Source: JALZKA01 sp963734015 (GTDB lineage Bacteria; Actinomycetota; Thermoleophilia; Solirubrobacterales; 70-9). Taken from it: a stretch of 64,000 nt of DNA. This document shows positions 17,718 to 26,414 of the stretch, piece after piece; position 1 is the stretch's first letter, and every line of letters starts with the position of its first letter. Position numbers and translations under genes: made by a program. Location: the NCBI GenBank assembly GCA_963734015.1, contig CAVTFG010000012.1, positions 62,001-126,000 on the forward strand, in the 5' to 3' direction. Below the pieces are notes generated by a model. That model was given only the letters and a program-made list of their open reading frames with translations. It had not been told where the DNA came from and did not search any database.

Positions 17718-18278
17718 ATGAAGAACACCTCACATAACACTTCTCTGCCCGCCCGCGAAGCTGCGCTGGGGGTGGTGTTCGCCACGGTCGCGGCGCTGGT
17801 CCTGATCGGAGCGATCGCGGCTCTCTCGAGCCTCGCGCCGAAGGCGGAGGCGAAGGCGCTCAAGTCGCTGAACCACGAGTTCCCGCTGCCCTCGCGCCAC
17901 CAGTACGGCGACGGGGTCGGCGCCGGCCGCGGCCACCAGGGCCAGGACGTGTTCGCCGATTGCGGCAAGCGCGTGCTCGCAGCGCGCGGCGGCAGGGTCC
18001 AGGACCGCGCGCGCCACTACGCGGCCGGCAACTACCTGGTCGTCGACGGACGGTCGACCCGGGTCGACTACGTCTACATGCACCTGCGCCGCAGCGGCAT
18101 CGCCCACCAGGGCGAGCGTCTGTCGCGAGGGGAGCGGATCGGCAAGGTCGGCCAGTCCGGCAACGCTGTCGGCTGCCACCTCCACTTCGAGATGTGGTCG
18201 AAGCCCGGCTACTACGAGGGTGGGCACGCGATGCGCTCCGTCACCAAGCACCTGCGTCGCTGGGACCGGGGCGGCTGA
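17718..18278 (+). CDS. M23-family metallopeptidase (secreted or membrane-anchored)
   Basis: A 186-residue protein with an N-terminal hydrophobic segment (about residues 17-40, GVVFATVAALVLIGAIAALS) acting as signal or anchor. The LytM-type peptidase domain carries the zinc ligands in GRGHQGQDVF (HxGxD-like) and GCHLHFEMW (HLHFE), plus GNYLVV and VYMHLRR. It should cut peptidoglycan cross-bridges or be a divisome/cell-wall remodelling factor outside the membrane. ATG 17718 is used, with GTG 17700 in frame as an alternative. It is divergent from the NUDIX gene. Confidence 0.87.
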   Translation: MKNTSHNTSLPAREAALGVVFATVAALVLIGAIAALSSLAPKAEAKALKSLNHEFPLPSRHQYGDGVGAGRGHQGQDVFADCGKRVLAARGGRVQDRARHYAAGNYLVVDGRSTRVDYVYMHLRRSGIAHQGERLSRGERIGKVGQSGNAVGCHLHFEMWSKPGYYEGGHAMRSVTKHLRRWDRGG

Positions 18279-18300
18279 CATCCGCGCGTAGAGTGGCGGC

Positions 18301-19264
18301 GTGCCGGCGCGCCCCGTCGACAGCCTGCTGGACTTCGCCGTCGTTCCGGGCTTCAGCTCGGCCGGGTACCGGCTGCGTGAGCGCGAGCTTCGCGCCGACC
18401 CCGGACCTGACCGGGAACACGTACCTCGTCACGGGCGCCGGCTCGGGGCTCGGCGCGGCAGCCTGCGAGCTGCTTGCGGCGGCCGGGGCCGGCGTCCACA
18501 TGCTCGTCCGCGACGAGGAGAAGGGCGCGCGCGTCCGGGCCGAGATCGCGGGACGGGCCGCCGGGGGCGACCTGCACCTCTGGCGCTGCGACCTCGCCCG
18601 CCCGGATTCCGTGCGCGAGTTCGCCGCCGCCTTCGCTGCGGAGGTCGGCGAGCTGGACGCCCTGGTCAACAACGCCGGCGTGATGGCGCCGGAGCGCACG
18701 CACACGCCCGAGGGCGTCGAGCTGACCTTCGCGACCAACGTGGTCGGCCCGTTCCAGTTGACGGCGTTGCTCCTGCCGGCGCTCCGGGCCGCGGGCGGGC
18801 GAATCGTCAACGTTTCGTCGGGCGGGATGTACACCGCGAAGCTCGACGGGGACGACCTGCAGCTCGAGCGCCGGGACTTCGATCCCTCCCGCTTCTACGC
18901 CCACGCCAAGCGCTGCGAGGTCGTGCTGACCGAGCTCTGGCAGGAGCGGATCGCGGGCAGCGGCGTGACCGCGCACTCGATGCATCCGGGGTGGGCCGAT
19001 ACGCCCGGGGTGCGGGCGTCGCTGCCGACCTTCCGCAAGGTGATGCGGCCGCTGCTGCGCGACGAGCGGCAGGGCGCCGACACGATCGCCTGGCTCTGCT
19101 GGGCGCCGGAAGCCGTGGCCGATCCGGGCCGCTTCTGGCACGACCGCCGCCCGCGGCCCACGCACCGGGTGCCGTGGACGCGCGAGGAGGGACACGACCG
19201 CAGGCGGCTCTGGGACGAGTGCGAGCGACTGAGCGGTGGGGCCGTCAGGCCGTTTCCGCACTAG
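18301..19264 (+). CDS. Short-chain dehydrogenase/reductase, +1 frameshift near 18385
   Basis: The first 28 codons, from GTG 18301, read VPARPVDSLLDFAVVPGFSS, the usual N-terminus of this SDR group. After YRLRER the frame breaks and continues one frame over with SFAPTPDLTGNTYLVTGAGSG. The rest is intact. It has the cofactor loop TGAGSGLG, DALVNNAG, the catalytic Ser in NVSSGG, and the active-site YAHAKRCEV (YxxxK). About 320 residues in total. The best parallels are retinol-dehydrogenase-like SDRs, but the substrate is unknown. Its last 20 bases overlap the convergent AI-2E transporter gene. Confidence 0.85.
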
Positions 19265-20357
19265 GCGGCGCGGCCGTCGGCGGCGGAGACGCGGACGGCG
19301 GGATGCGGAAAGCCGCCCGGTAGTCGATGAATTCCTTGATCACGATCTGCAGCGTTGCCGCTGCCGGGATCGCCAGCAGCGCGCCGATGATCCCGAACAG
19401 GGTCGCCCCGAACAGCACCGCGATCAAGATCACCATCGGCTCGACGTTGACGGCCCGGCGCTGGATCTGAGGCCGGATCACGTAGTCCTCGATCTGCTGG
19501 AAGGCGATCGCGTAGACGATCCAGATGATCACGCCGACCGGGAAGTTCACGAACAGCATCACGATCGCCACCAGGGCGGCGGCGATCGTCGCGCCGACCA
19601 GAGGGATCAGGTCGGCGAGGGCCACGACGAGCGCCAGCGCCCCCGCGAACGGGGCGCCGAGGATCGTCAGCATGATGAAGGCGAAGATCCCGGCGAGCAC
19701 CGCCTGAAGCAGCGCCGCGCCGACGTAGCTGCCGATCGCCCCGGCGATCGAGTCGAACGTGCGGCGCAGCCGCTCCCGGTGCGCGTCGTCCTGCATCTCA
19801 ACGATCCGATTGACCCAGCGGCCGCCGCTGGCGACCATGAAGATCGAGAGGATCAGGATGGTCACGCCTGCGAAGATCGAGTTGACGAGGCCGACCCCGA
19901 TATCGCTGAGAATGCCGGCCGCGTCGCCGATCTTGCTGGGCAGTTTCTCGGCTTCCTCCTCGAGCTTCGTGACGATGTCGTAGTCCTCGTTCAGGTTGGA
20001 GAGGGTCTCGTTGTCGTTCACGAAGTCCTCGACGTCCTGGACGTACCCGGGGACGTCCCCCGCCAGGTCCTCGGCCTGCCCCACGAGCGGTGGGACCAGG
20101 AGTCCCGCGAGAACGATCGGGATCGCGATCAGCGTCAGGTAGACGGACGCGATCGCAAGCCCGCGCCGCATGTGGCGACTGAGCAGCGCGACCGGCCCCG
20201 ACATCGCGATTGCGATGAACGCAGCGATCACGAGCCACGAGATCGGCTTGCGGAGCAGGTAGATGAGATAGACCGTGACGATCACAGTCAGCACGATCAG
20301 GACCGTGCGCAGCACCGTGCGTGCCTCGAGGTCGAGCGATCGGATCGCCGGCATCAT
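19245..20357 (-). CDS. AI-2E family transporter (PerM/YdiK-like membrane protein)
   Basis: A 370-residue protein with about eight membrane spans. The family hallmarks are ALADLIPLVGATIAA near residue 245 and VIRPQIQRRAVNVEPMVILI near residue 300, together with a long charged extracytoplasmic segment at about 95-165. AI-2E proteins export small molecules or act as Na+/H+ antiporters, and the name does not prove autoinducer transport. The start is the double ATG (ATGATG) at 20357, which overlaps the stop of a 19-codon upstream frame inside the repeated leader element at 20354-20417. Confidence 0.9.
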   Translation of the reverse strand: MMPAIRSLDLEARTVLRTVLIVLTVIVTVYLIYLLRKPISWLVIAAFIAIAMSGPVALLSRHMRRGLAIASVYLTLIAIPIVLAGLLVPPLVGQAEDLAGDVPGYVQDVEDFVNDNETLSNLNEDYDIVTKLEEEAEKLPSKIGDAAGILSDIGVGLVNSIFAGVTILILSIFMVASGGRWVNRIVEMQDDAHRERLRRTFDSIAGAIGSYVGAALLQAVLAGIFAFIMLTILGAPFAGALALVVALADLIPLVGATIAAALVAIVMLFVNFPVGVIIWIVYAIAFQQIEDYVIRPQIQRRAVNVEPMVILIAVLFGATLFGIIGALLAIPAAATLQIVIKEFIDYRAAFRIPPSASPPPTAAPPSAETA

Positions 20358-20417
20358 CCGAAACCAGCCCCTACCGGGGAGGCAAAGTTCGTTTCGCGAC
20401 GTTCGTCGCTCATCAGA
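20354..20417 (-). repeat. Structured leader element, copy 1 (hammerhead-like core)
   Basis: On the minus strand the element reads TCTGATGAG, then hairpin GCGAC-GAAC-GTCGC, then GAAACG, then hairpin CCCC-GGTA-GGGG, and ends at the ATGATG start of the AI-2E gene. An outer pairing CGAAC/GTTTCG encloses the second hairpin. A near-identical copy lies before fabG (62147-62210). The 19-codon frame inside (ATG 20413, stop 20354) overlaps the AI-2E start by ATGA. It could be an RNA regulator, a translational-coupling leader or a small mobile repeat. Confidence 0.6.
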
Positions 20418-20464
20418 CCCACTTCGCCGCCGGGGTCGGGTTTCCTAGCGGTGCGAGCCGACTG

Positions 20465-21115
20465 TCAGATCGCGGCCCGGGCCGCCCAGACCATGCGGCC
20501 GAGCTTCTCGGCCAGGGTGGCCGGCGTCCAGTGGTCGGGATCGCGCAGCAGCGTCCTGGCCCCGACCTGGGCGATGCCGACGATCGTCTGGCTCAGGAGC
20601 TGGGCGACCGCCTCGGCCTCCTCGCCCTCGAGGTCGGCCAGGCCCTCGACCCATCGGCGCGTGATCGTCGACGCGAGGTGCGCCTGGCGCTCCATGCCGC
20701 GGGCGATCCGGGCGGCGACGACCTCGTTGCCGCCGCCCTCGCCCAGAAAGACCACGCGGTAGATGTCGGGCGAGGCGGCGACCGCGGTCAGGAAGGCCTC
20801 GAAACCGCGGATCAGCGCGCCCTCGGGGTCGGCGCTGCCTCCGTGCGTGCGGAGCGCGGCCTCCGTCTCGCGCAGGACACGCTCCTCCTCGCGGTCGAGC
20901 ATCGCCGTGAAGAGCTCGTCCTTGGACGCGAAGCAGTCGTAGACGACGGGCTTCGAGACCCCGGCCGCCGCGGCGATCGCGTCCATGGAGGTGCCCTCGA
21001 ACCCGTTGCGGAGGAAGAGGTCGTGGGCCGCGTCGAGCACCAGCGGGCGGCGGCGCTCGGGCCCCAGGTGCGCGGCGCGCTTGCGGCGTCGCGTTTCGGT
21101 CTGGCTGACGGCCAT
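20465..21115 (-). CDS. TetR/AcrR-family transcriptional repressor
   Basis: A 216-residue protein. The N-terminal HTH at about 25-70 has LVLDAAHDLFLRNGFEGTSM, IAAAAGVSKPVVYDCFASKDELF. The C-terminal ligand domain has the all-helical character of the family. It is divergent from an acyl-CoA dehydrogenase, and the 63-base spacer holds paired inverted repeats, so it most likely represses that gene and itself and responds to an acyl-CoA or fatty acid. The ligand is inferred from context only. Confidence 0.9.
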   Translation of the reverse strand: MAVSQTETRRRKRAAHLGPERRRPLVLDAAHDLFLRNGFEGTSMDAIAAAAGVSKPVVYDCFASKDELFTAMLDREEERVLRETEAALRTHGGSADPEGALIRGFEAFLTAVAASPDIYRVVFLGEGGGNEVVAARIARGMERQAHLASTITRRWVEGLADLEGEEAEAVAQLLSQTIVGIAQVGARTLLRDPDHWTPATLAEKLGRMVWAARAAI

Positions 21116-21117
21116 TC

Positions 21118-21150
21118 CTACTTATGGTAGCATTTTCCTACTCAAAGTAG
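21118..21150. promoter_or_regulatory. Paired operators between TetR and acyl-CoA dehydrogenase genes
   Basis: Two inverted repeats sharing the arms CTAC/GTAG lie in an unusually AT-rich 63-base spacer. The first is CTACTTATGGTAG at 21118-21130. The second is CTACTCAAAGTAG at 21138-21150, with perfect five-base arms. They are the best candidates for the binding sites of the TetR protein encoded at 20465-21115. Confidence 0.6.
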
Positions 21151-21178
21151 AAAACTTGAAACGGAGTTCCAACATCTC

Positions 21179-22450
21179 ATGACCACCGCCGCGACTGACG
21201 CCCCGCAGGTCGAGCAGGCCATCGCCTCCGACGACACCCCGCCCTTCTCGCTCGAGCTCTCGCAGGACCAGAAGGACATCCGCGACTGGGTCCATGGCTT
21301 CGCCGAGAACGTCGTCCGCCCCGCCGCCCACGAGTGGGACGAGCGCGAGGAGACGCCGTGGCCCGTGATCCAGGAGGCCGCGAAGATCGGCCTCTACGGC
21401 TTCGAGGGCATGGCGCAGTTCTTCGCCGACCCCAGCGGCCTCACCCTGCCGATCGTCAACGAGGAGCTCTTCTGGGGCGATGCCGGGATCGGCCTATCGA
21501 TCCAGGGCACCGGCCTCGCGGTCGCCGCGATCTTCGGCCAGGGCACGCCCGAGCAGATGGGCGAGTGGGTCCCGCAGTGCTACGGCACGGTCGAGGAGCC
21601 GAAGGTCGCCGCGTTCTGCGCCTCGGAGCCGGACGCCGGCTCGGACGTCTCGGCTCTCCGGACGACCGCCAAGTACGACGACGCCAAGGACGAGTGGGTC
21701 CTGAACGGCCAGAAGGCCTGGGCAACGAACGGCGGCATCGCCGACGTCCACGTCGTCATAGCTTCGGTCGACCGCGAGCTCGGCTCGCGCAGCCACGCCG
21801 CGTTCGTCATCCCCCCGGGCACTCCCGGCTGCGAGCAGGGCGTCAAGGTCAAGAAGCACGGCCTGCGCGCCTCGCACACCGCGGACGTCCACCTCGACGA
21901 CTGCCGCGTCCCCGGGTCATGCCTGCTGGGCGGCAAGGAGAAGCTCGACGAGCGCCTCGCCCGGGTGCGCGAGGGCAAGCAGTCGAAGTCGCAGGCCGCG
22001 ATGCAGACGTTCGAGGCCACTCGCCCGATCGTCGGCGCACAGGCGATCGGCATCGCCCGCGGCGCCTACGAGTACTCGCTCGGCTACGCGAAGGAGCGCG
22101 TGCAGTTCGGCCGGCCGATCATCGAGAACCAGGCGATCGCGTTCACGCTCGCGAACATGAAGATGGAGATCGACGCCGCGCGCCTCCTCGTCTGGCGCGC
22201 CTCGTGGATGGGCAAGACCGGCCAGACGTTCGAGAACGCCGAGGGCTCGATGTCGAAGCTGAAGTCCGGCGAGGTGGCCGTCTGGGTCACCGAGCGGGCG
22301 ATGCAGATCCTCGGCGGCAACGGCTACACCCGCGAGTTCCCGGTCGAGCGGATGCACCGCGACGCGAAGATCTACGACATCTTCGAGGGCACCGCGGAGA
22401 TCCAGCGGCTGGTCATCTCGCGCGCGATCTCCGGCGTAAAGATCCAGTAG
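21179..22450 (+). CDS. Acyl-CoA dehydrogenase
   Basis: A 423-residue flavoenzyme that introduces a 2,3-double bond into acyl-CoA using FAD, passing electrons to ETF. FAD-contact sequences are AAFCASEPDAGSDVSAL and NGQKAWATNGG near residues 140-185. The C-terminal domain has ARERVQFG-type text (YAKERVQFGRPI), QILGGNGYTREFPVERMHRDAKI, and the catalytic Glu in YDIFEGTAEIQR. Length is slightly above the short-chain family norm. It is divergent from a TetR regulator that probably controls it. Chain-length specificity cannot be read from sequence. Confidence 0.93.
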   Translation: MTTAATDAPQVEQAIASDDTPPFSLELSQDQKDIRDWVHGFAENVVRPAAHEWDEREETPWPVIQEAAKIGLYGFEGMAQFFADPSGLTLPIVNEELFWGDAGIGLSIQGTGLAVAAIFGQGTPEQMGEWVPQCYGTVEEPKVAAFCASEPDAGSDVSALRTTAKYDDAKDEWVLNGQKAWATNGGIADVHVVIASVDRELGSRSHAAFVIPPGTPGCEQGVKVKKHGLRASHTADVHLDDCRVPGSCLLGGKEKLDERLARVREGKQSKSQAAMQTFEATRPIVGAQAIGIARGAYEYSLGYAKERVQFGRPIIENQAIAFTLANMKMEIDAARLLVWRASWMGKTGQTFENAEGSMSKLKSGEVAVWVTERAMQILGGNGYTREFPVERMHRDAKIYDIFEGTAEIQRLVISRAISGVKIQ

Positions 22451-22453
22451 CCG

Positions 22454-22885
22454 TCAGTCGAGCGTCAGCGCCATCCCGAGCGAGTCGGGCGCCGTCTCGG
22501 TGAACCCGTGGCGCGCGTAGAGCCGCCGTCCCGGCGGATCGGCGAGCAGGTTCACCCAGGCGCCCGGCGGCGCCGCCTCGCGGATCCGGTCGAGGAGCGC
22601 GGTGAGGATCGCATCGCCGAGCCCGCGGCGCTGGTGCTCGGGAAGCACCGCCATGTCGACGATGTGGAAGTACCAGCCCCCGTCGCCGATCACGCGGCCC
22701 ATGCCGACCGGGCCGGCTTCGTCGTGGAGGGCGTGCACCGCCGCCCAGTTGTCGCGGACCGCCGGCTCGGCCTGGTCGAGCCGCTTCGGGCCGAGCCCGG
22801 CGCGCTCGCGCAGGCGCAGGTACGCGGCGGCGTCCGGCAGTCCGGGCGCCAGCGAGTAGCCGTCCGGTAGTGGGCGCGCACTCAC
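22454..22885 (-). CDS. GNAT-family N-acetyltransferase
   Basis: A 143-residue acetyl-CoA-dependent transferase. Motif A is VDMAVLPEHQRRGLGDAILTAL (the Q/RxxGxG/A cofactor loop is QRRGLG), followed by NLLADPPGRRLYARHGFTETA. The reading frame is open far upstream, but that part is antisense to nothing conserved and overlaps the M28 gene. GTG 22885 is chosen because it forms a GTGA overlap with the M28 peptidase stop (22882), so the two are translationally coupled. The acceptor is unknown. Confidence 0.82.
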   Translation of the reverse strand: MSARPLPDGYSLAPGLPDAAAYLRLRERAGLGPKRLDQAEPAVRDNWAAVHALHDEAGPVGMGRVIGDGGWYFHIVDMAVLPEHQRRGLGDAILTALLDRIREAAPPGAWVNLLADPPGRRLYARHGFTETAPDSLGMALTLD

Positions 22886-24105
22886 CGCGCGAGGTCGTCG
22901 GCGACCGCGTAGGCGAACCGGGCGGCCTCGACCACCGTGTCCCAGTTCAGGTTCTCCGGGACGTCGGAGGGCAGGTGGTAGTGGGTCAGGTAGTGGTAGT
23001 CGTTGACCGAGCTGATGCTCGCCATGGGGTAGCCGTGGCGGTGGGGGATCACCGCGTCGGTCGACGCCCTGGCGCGGAAGCCGCGCTCGAGCCTGAGACC
23101 GTGGCGCTGGGCGAGGCCGAAGACGCGATCGCGAAAGGCCTCGTCGAACTCCTCCATCCACACCGGGCCCTCGCCCTCGAGCAGCACCAGGCGCGGAGAC
23201 CCGACCGTGTCGAGGTTGACGAAGTAGGTCGAGTCCGGCGGCAGCTCGTCGCGGTGGGAGGCCATGAAGCCCCGGATCCCGTCCTGGAGCGTTTCCTCGG
23301 CGCCGGCCGAGACAAGCCACACCCGCAGGCCCTCGACCGGGCGCTCGCGCAGCATCTCCGCCAGCGCCACAAGGCAGCCAACCGCCGAGAGGTTGTCATT
23401 GGCACCGGGGACCACGCGGCTGCGCCACATGTCGCCGAGCACCGCGGCGCTGGCGGCCCCGAGGCCAACGGCAGCCCGCGCCGGTCCCCGCCGGCCCGTG
23501 ACCGCGGCGGCGATGCCCGCGATCGGCCCTGCGAGGGCGCCCCACCATTGCGGCGGCTGGGTCTTGATGTTCGGGATCACCTCCGGAAAGCGCTCGTGGA
23601 ACGCCGCGACCGCCGTCTGGTCGAACATGAAGCCGGTCTGCGCCGCGTCGTGGTGCGCCAGCACCACGAGCGTCCGCGAGGCCCCGGGGTCCCCCAGGCG
23701 TCCGACGACGTTGACGGTCTGCCGCTCCTTGCGCAGGGCGCGCCGGAGGACGCGCGGCCCGTTCTGGATCTCGTCGACGAATCCGGCCAGCGCGAGGGCT
23801 GACAGCAACCCGCCGAGCCTGCGGCGGCCGCCCAGCGTGAGCGCCGCGCCAAGCGCGCCGAGGGCGCTGAGGCCTGTGGTGTTCGGCGGAAACGTGCCCC
23901 ACGACGGCTCGACCTCCAGCTCGACGTCGGCGACGCCGGCCGCACGGAGCCGCTCCGCGAGCCACTCGGCTGCCTCCCGCTCGCCCGGCGAGCACGGCGG
24001 GCGCTCGATGCCGGCGAGGTGCTCGATGACCTCGCGGAGCGTCTCGTCGCGAGGCGCCGGGATCGTCTCGTTCGGCGTGTCGGCGGTCGTGGACAGGTCG
24101 CGCAC
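22882..24105 (-). CDS. M28-family zinc aminopeptidase
   Basis: A 407-residue co-catalytic zinc peptidase. Probable metal ligands and catalytic residues are in VVLAHHDAAQTG near residue 148, VPGANDNLSAVGC near 233, SAGAEETLQDG near 262, FVNLDTVGS near 287 and YLTHYHLPSDVPENL near 370. Two hydrophobic stretches at about 75-105 and 185-215 could be membrane-associated insertions, as in some integral M28 members. It would remove N-terminal residues from peptides. A GNAT gene overlaps its stop by GTGA. Confidence 0.88.
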   Translation of the reverse strand: MRDLSTTADTPNETIPAPRDETLREVIEHLAGIERPPCSPGEREAAEWLAERLRAAGVADVELEVEPSWGTFPPNTTGLSALGALGAALTLGGRRRLGGLLSALALAGFVDEIQNGPRVLRRALRKERQTVNVVGRLGDPGASRTLVVLAHHDAAQTGFMFDQTAVAAFHERFPEVIPNIKTQPPQWWGALAGPIAGIAAAVTGRRGPARAAVGLGAASAAVLGDMWRSRVVPGANDNLSAVGCLVALAEMLRERPVEGLRVWLVSAGAEETLQDGIRGFMASHRDELPPDSTYFVNLDTVGSPRLVLLEGEGPVWMEEFDEAFRDRVFGLAQRHGLRLERGFRARASTDAVIPHRHGYPMASISSVNDYHYLTHYHLPSDVPENLNWDTVVEAARFAYAVADDLAR

Positions 24106-24142
24106 CCTACCGACGGGCCGCTCCCGCCATCAGCCGGCCGAC

Positions 24143-24180
24143 CGTCCCGCAGCCACCCGCAGGGCAGGTGGCGCGGGACG
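24143..24180 (-). terminator. Terminator-like hairpin after the MFS gene
   Basis: The stem is CGTCCCGC-A-GCCACC paired with GGTGGC-GCGGGACG around a nine-base loop: fourteen base pairs with one bulged A. It lies 18 bases past the MFS stop (24199) and before the M28 start. Confidence 0.65.
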
Positions 24181-24198
24181 TTCGGGGTGGGATTGGGG

Positions 24199-25665
24199 TC
24201 AGGCCTCGACCGGTTCGGCGGCAGGGGCCTCGGAGTGGCTGATCTCGGTGTGGGCCTTGCTGTCGCGGCCCCTGATCAGCAGGAGGGTGGCGAACACGCC
24301 CAGGACCGCGATTCCCGCGCCGACCATGAAGGCGTCGGCGTAGCCCTCGGTGAGCGCGGCGGGACCCGTGTCGCCGGTGGCCGCGAGGTCGCCGATCGTC
24401 GAGAAGGCGACGGACGAGAGGATCGCGAGACCGAGCGCACCGCCCACCTGCTGCGAGGTGTTGATCAGCCCACTGGCCAGGCCGGCCTCCCGGTCCGCCA
24501 CGTTGCTCATCGCCGCGATCGTCTGCGGGACGAACGCGAAACCGAGACCGACGGCCGCCAGGAGCGACGGGCCGAGGACGTCGGCCACGAAGCTCCCGTC
24601 GGCGGAGATCTGGCCGAACCAGAGCAGGCCGCCGGCGATCAGCAGCATCCCCAGCGCCAGGATCGGCTTGAACCCGATGCGAGTGACGATCTGCGACGCC
24701 ACGCCGGCGGAGATGATGATCGACACCGCCAGGGGCAGGTAGGCGAGGCCCGCCTCGATCGCGCTGAAGCCCAGCACGTTCTGCATGTAGAGAGAGATGA
24801 AGAAGAACATGCTGAACAACGAGGCTCCGGTGAGGATGCCGACCACGTTCGCTCCGGTCAGGGTGCGATTGCGGAAGATCGAGAACGGCATCAGCGGCGC
24901 CTTCGAGCGGAGCTCGATGGCGACGAATGCGGCGATCAGGCCAACCGCCAACGCGAGGAGCCCGATCGTCTGGCCCGACCCCCAACCGGCGTCCGGCGCT
25001 TCGACCAGCGCGTAGACGAGCACCGAGAGACCGGCAGTGACGCTGAGCGCGCCCCAGAAGTCGAAGTGCCGGGTCTCGGACTCCGCCCGGCTCTCGAGGA
25101 TCAGCCGTGGAGCGATGAGCGCCGCTCCGATGCCGATGGGCACGTTCACCCACAGCACCCACTCCCAGCCGACGTACTCGGTGAGGATCCCGCCGAGCAG
25201 GACGCCGGCGGCGCCGCCGGATCCGGCGACCGCACCCCAGACCCCGAGCGCCTTGTTGCGCTCGGCGCCGTCCGAGAAGGTGGTGGTGACGATCGAGAGC
25301 GCCGCCGGCGAGAGCAGCGCGGCGCCGAGGCCCTGAACCGCGCGAGCGGCGATCAGCGTCGCCTCGGACTCGGCGAACCCGCCGACCAGCGACGCAATGG
25401 CGAAGAGGATGAGCCCACCGATGAAGACCCGCCTGCGGCCAAGCAGGTCGGCCAGGCGACCGCCCAGGAGAAGGAAGCCGCCGAAGGTGAGCACGTAGGC
25501 ATTGACGACCCAGGACAGGTTCTCCTGCGAGAACGCGAGAGACTCGCCGATCGTCGGCAGAGCGACGTTCACGATCGACGCGTCGAGGACGACGACGAAC
25601 TGCGCCATGCAGAGCAGCGCGAGCGCGATCCATCTCTTCTCTCGGTATTCCTGGGCGTCCGTCAT
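24199..25665 (-). CDS. MFS transporter, DHA2 family, controlled by divergent TetR
   Basis: A 488-residue drug:H+ antiporter with about fourteen spans. It has VVLDASIVNVALPTIGESL in TM1, LGGRLADLLGRRRVFIGG as motif A, ARAVQGLGAALLSPAALSI, and WRATMYV-type TM5 context (GWEWVLWVNVPIG). ATG 25665 has GAGGAGC six bases upstream. The adjacent divergent TetR gene and the palindromes between them form the usual repressor-exporter pair, so expression is probably induced by an exported compound. The open frame upstream of this ATG is not part of the protein. Confidence 0.92.
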   Translation of the reverse strand: MTDAQEYREKRWIALALLCMAQFVVVLDASIVNVALPTIGESLAFSQENLSWVVNAYVLTFGGFLLLGGRLADLLGRRRVFIGGLILFAIASLVGGFAESEATLIAARAVQGLGAALLSPAALSIVTTTFSDGAERNKALGVWGAVAGSGGAAGVLLGGILTEYVGWEWVLWVNVPIGIGAALIAPRLILESRAESETRHFDFWGALSVTAGLSVLVYALVEAPDAGWGSGQTIGLLALAVGLIAAFVAIELRSKAPLMPFSIFRNRTLTGANVVGILTGASLFSMFFFISLYMQNVLGFSAIEAGLAYLPLAVSIIISAGVASQIVTRIGFKPILALGMLLIAGGLLWFGQISADGSFVADVLGPSLLAAVGLGFAFVPQTIAAMSNVADREAGLASGLINTSQQVGGALGLAILSSVAFSTIGDLAATGDTGPAALTEGYADAFMVGAGIAVLGVFATLLLIRGRDSKAHTEISHSEAPAAEPVEA

Positions 25666-25714
25666 TCGTTGCTCCTCGTCTCGTCTTGCTGTGCTTGTAC
25701 TTCTGTGCAATAAT

Positions 25715-25766
25715 CGGAACCTGAATTCCGGTTCCGCTTGGGGACTATACGGAATCTCGACTCCGT
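25715..25766. promoter_or_regulatory. Operator palindromes between MFS and TetR genes
   Basis: CGGAAC-N10-GTTCCG at 25715-25736 and ACGGA-N8-TCCGT at 25749-25766 share the arm sequence CGGA/TCCG. Both lie in the 160-base spacer between divergent MFS and TetR genes and are the likely binding sites of that TetR protein. Confidence 0.6.
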
Positions 25767-25825
25767 TTGTAGCCCGCTTCACCACATAAGACGAATGGCG
25801 GCGGCCGGATGAGACACCGATCCTC

Positions 25826-26414
25826 ATGAACGTGACACTCACGACCCTCCCTCGACCGTCCCGCGCGGACGCGGTACGCAACCGTGCCGCGGTGATCGAG
25901 GCGGCGCGCCGCGTGATGGCCAAGAAGGGCCTTGAAGCCGGCATGGACGAGATCGCCCGCGCGGCAAAGGTCGGCGTCGGAACGGTCTACCGCCACTTCC
26001 CTACGAAGGACGACCTGATCGTCGGCGTGATCCGCGCCCGCTTCGAACGCCTCGCCGAACGGGCGGAGGCCGAGCTGGACAACCCGGACGCCTGGGCCGG
26101 CCTCGAGGCAACGCTGCGCTTCGGCGCGGAGCTGCAGGCGGCGGACAGGGGACTGTCCCAGTGCATCGGCTTTCGCACCGCCGGGATGGACGAGGTCATC
26201 GATGCGACGGGCCTGCCCGCTGGCAACGGAACGGCTGATCGCGAAGGCCCTCGAACAGGGCTCGATCCGGGAGGGCTACACGGTCGACGACGTCGGTCCG
26301 ATGATGTGCTCCCTGGCCGCGTCGATGGTCACCCATTCCGAGTACGACTGGAACCGGCTCCTGACGGTGATGCTCGACGGGATCCGCGCCACGGACCGCG
26401 AACCCCTCCCCTAG
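25826..26414 (+). CDS. TetR-family repressor, +1 frameshift near 26213
   Basis: The N-terminal 130 residues are intact. The HTH reads RAAVIEAARRVMAKKGLEAG, MDEIARAAKVGVGTVYRHFPTKDDL. After DEVIDATGLP the frame is lost. The next frame carries LATERLIAKALEQGSIREGY, TVDDVGPMMCSLAASM and DWNRLLTVMLDGIRA to a stop at 26414, the normal C-terminus of this TetR group. A single inserted base between about 26205 and 26222 explains it, giving roughly 195 residues. It should repress the divergent MFS exporter. Its last four bases overlap the convergent FAD enzyme gene. Confidence 0.85.

Noticed and set aside
20354..20413. A 19-codon peptide gene (MSDERRET...) before the AI-2E gene
   Set aside because: All five differences from the second copy in the first 45 bases change the amino acid, while base-pairing is kept, so a conserved peptide product is less likely than an RNA element. 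Ribosome profiling would settle it.
20354..20417. A complete self-cleaving hammerhead ribozyme
   Set aside because: The core strings and stem II fit, but I could not find an NUH cleavage triplet with pairing stem III/stem I in either copy, and A15.1 has no matching U. Only a hammerhead-like core is claimed.
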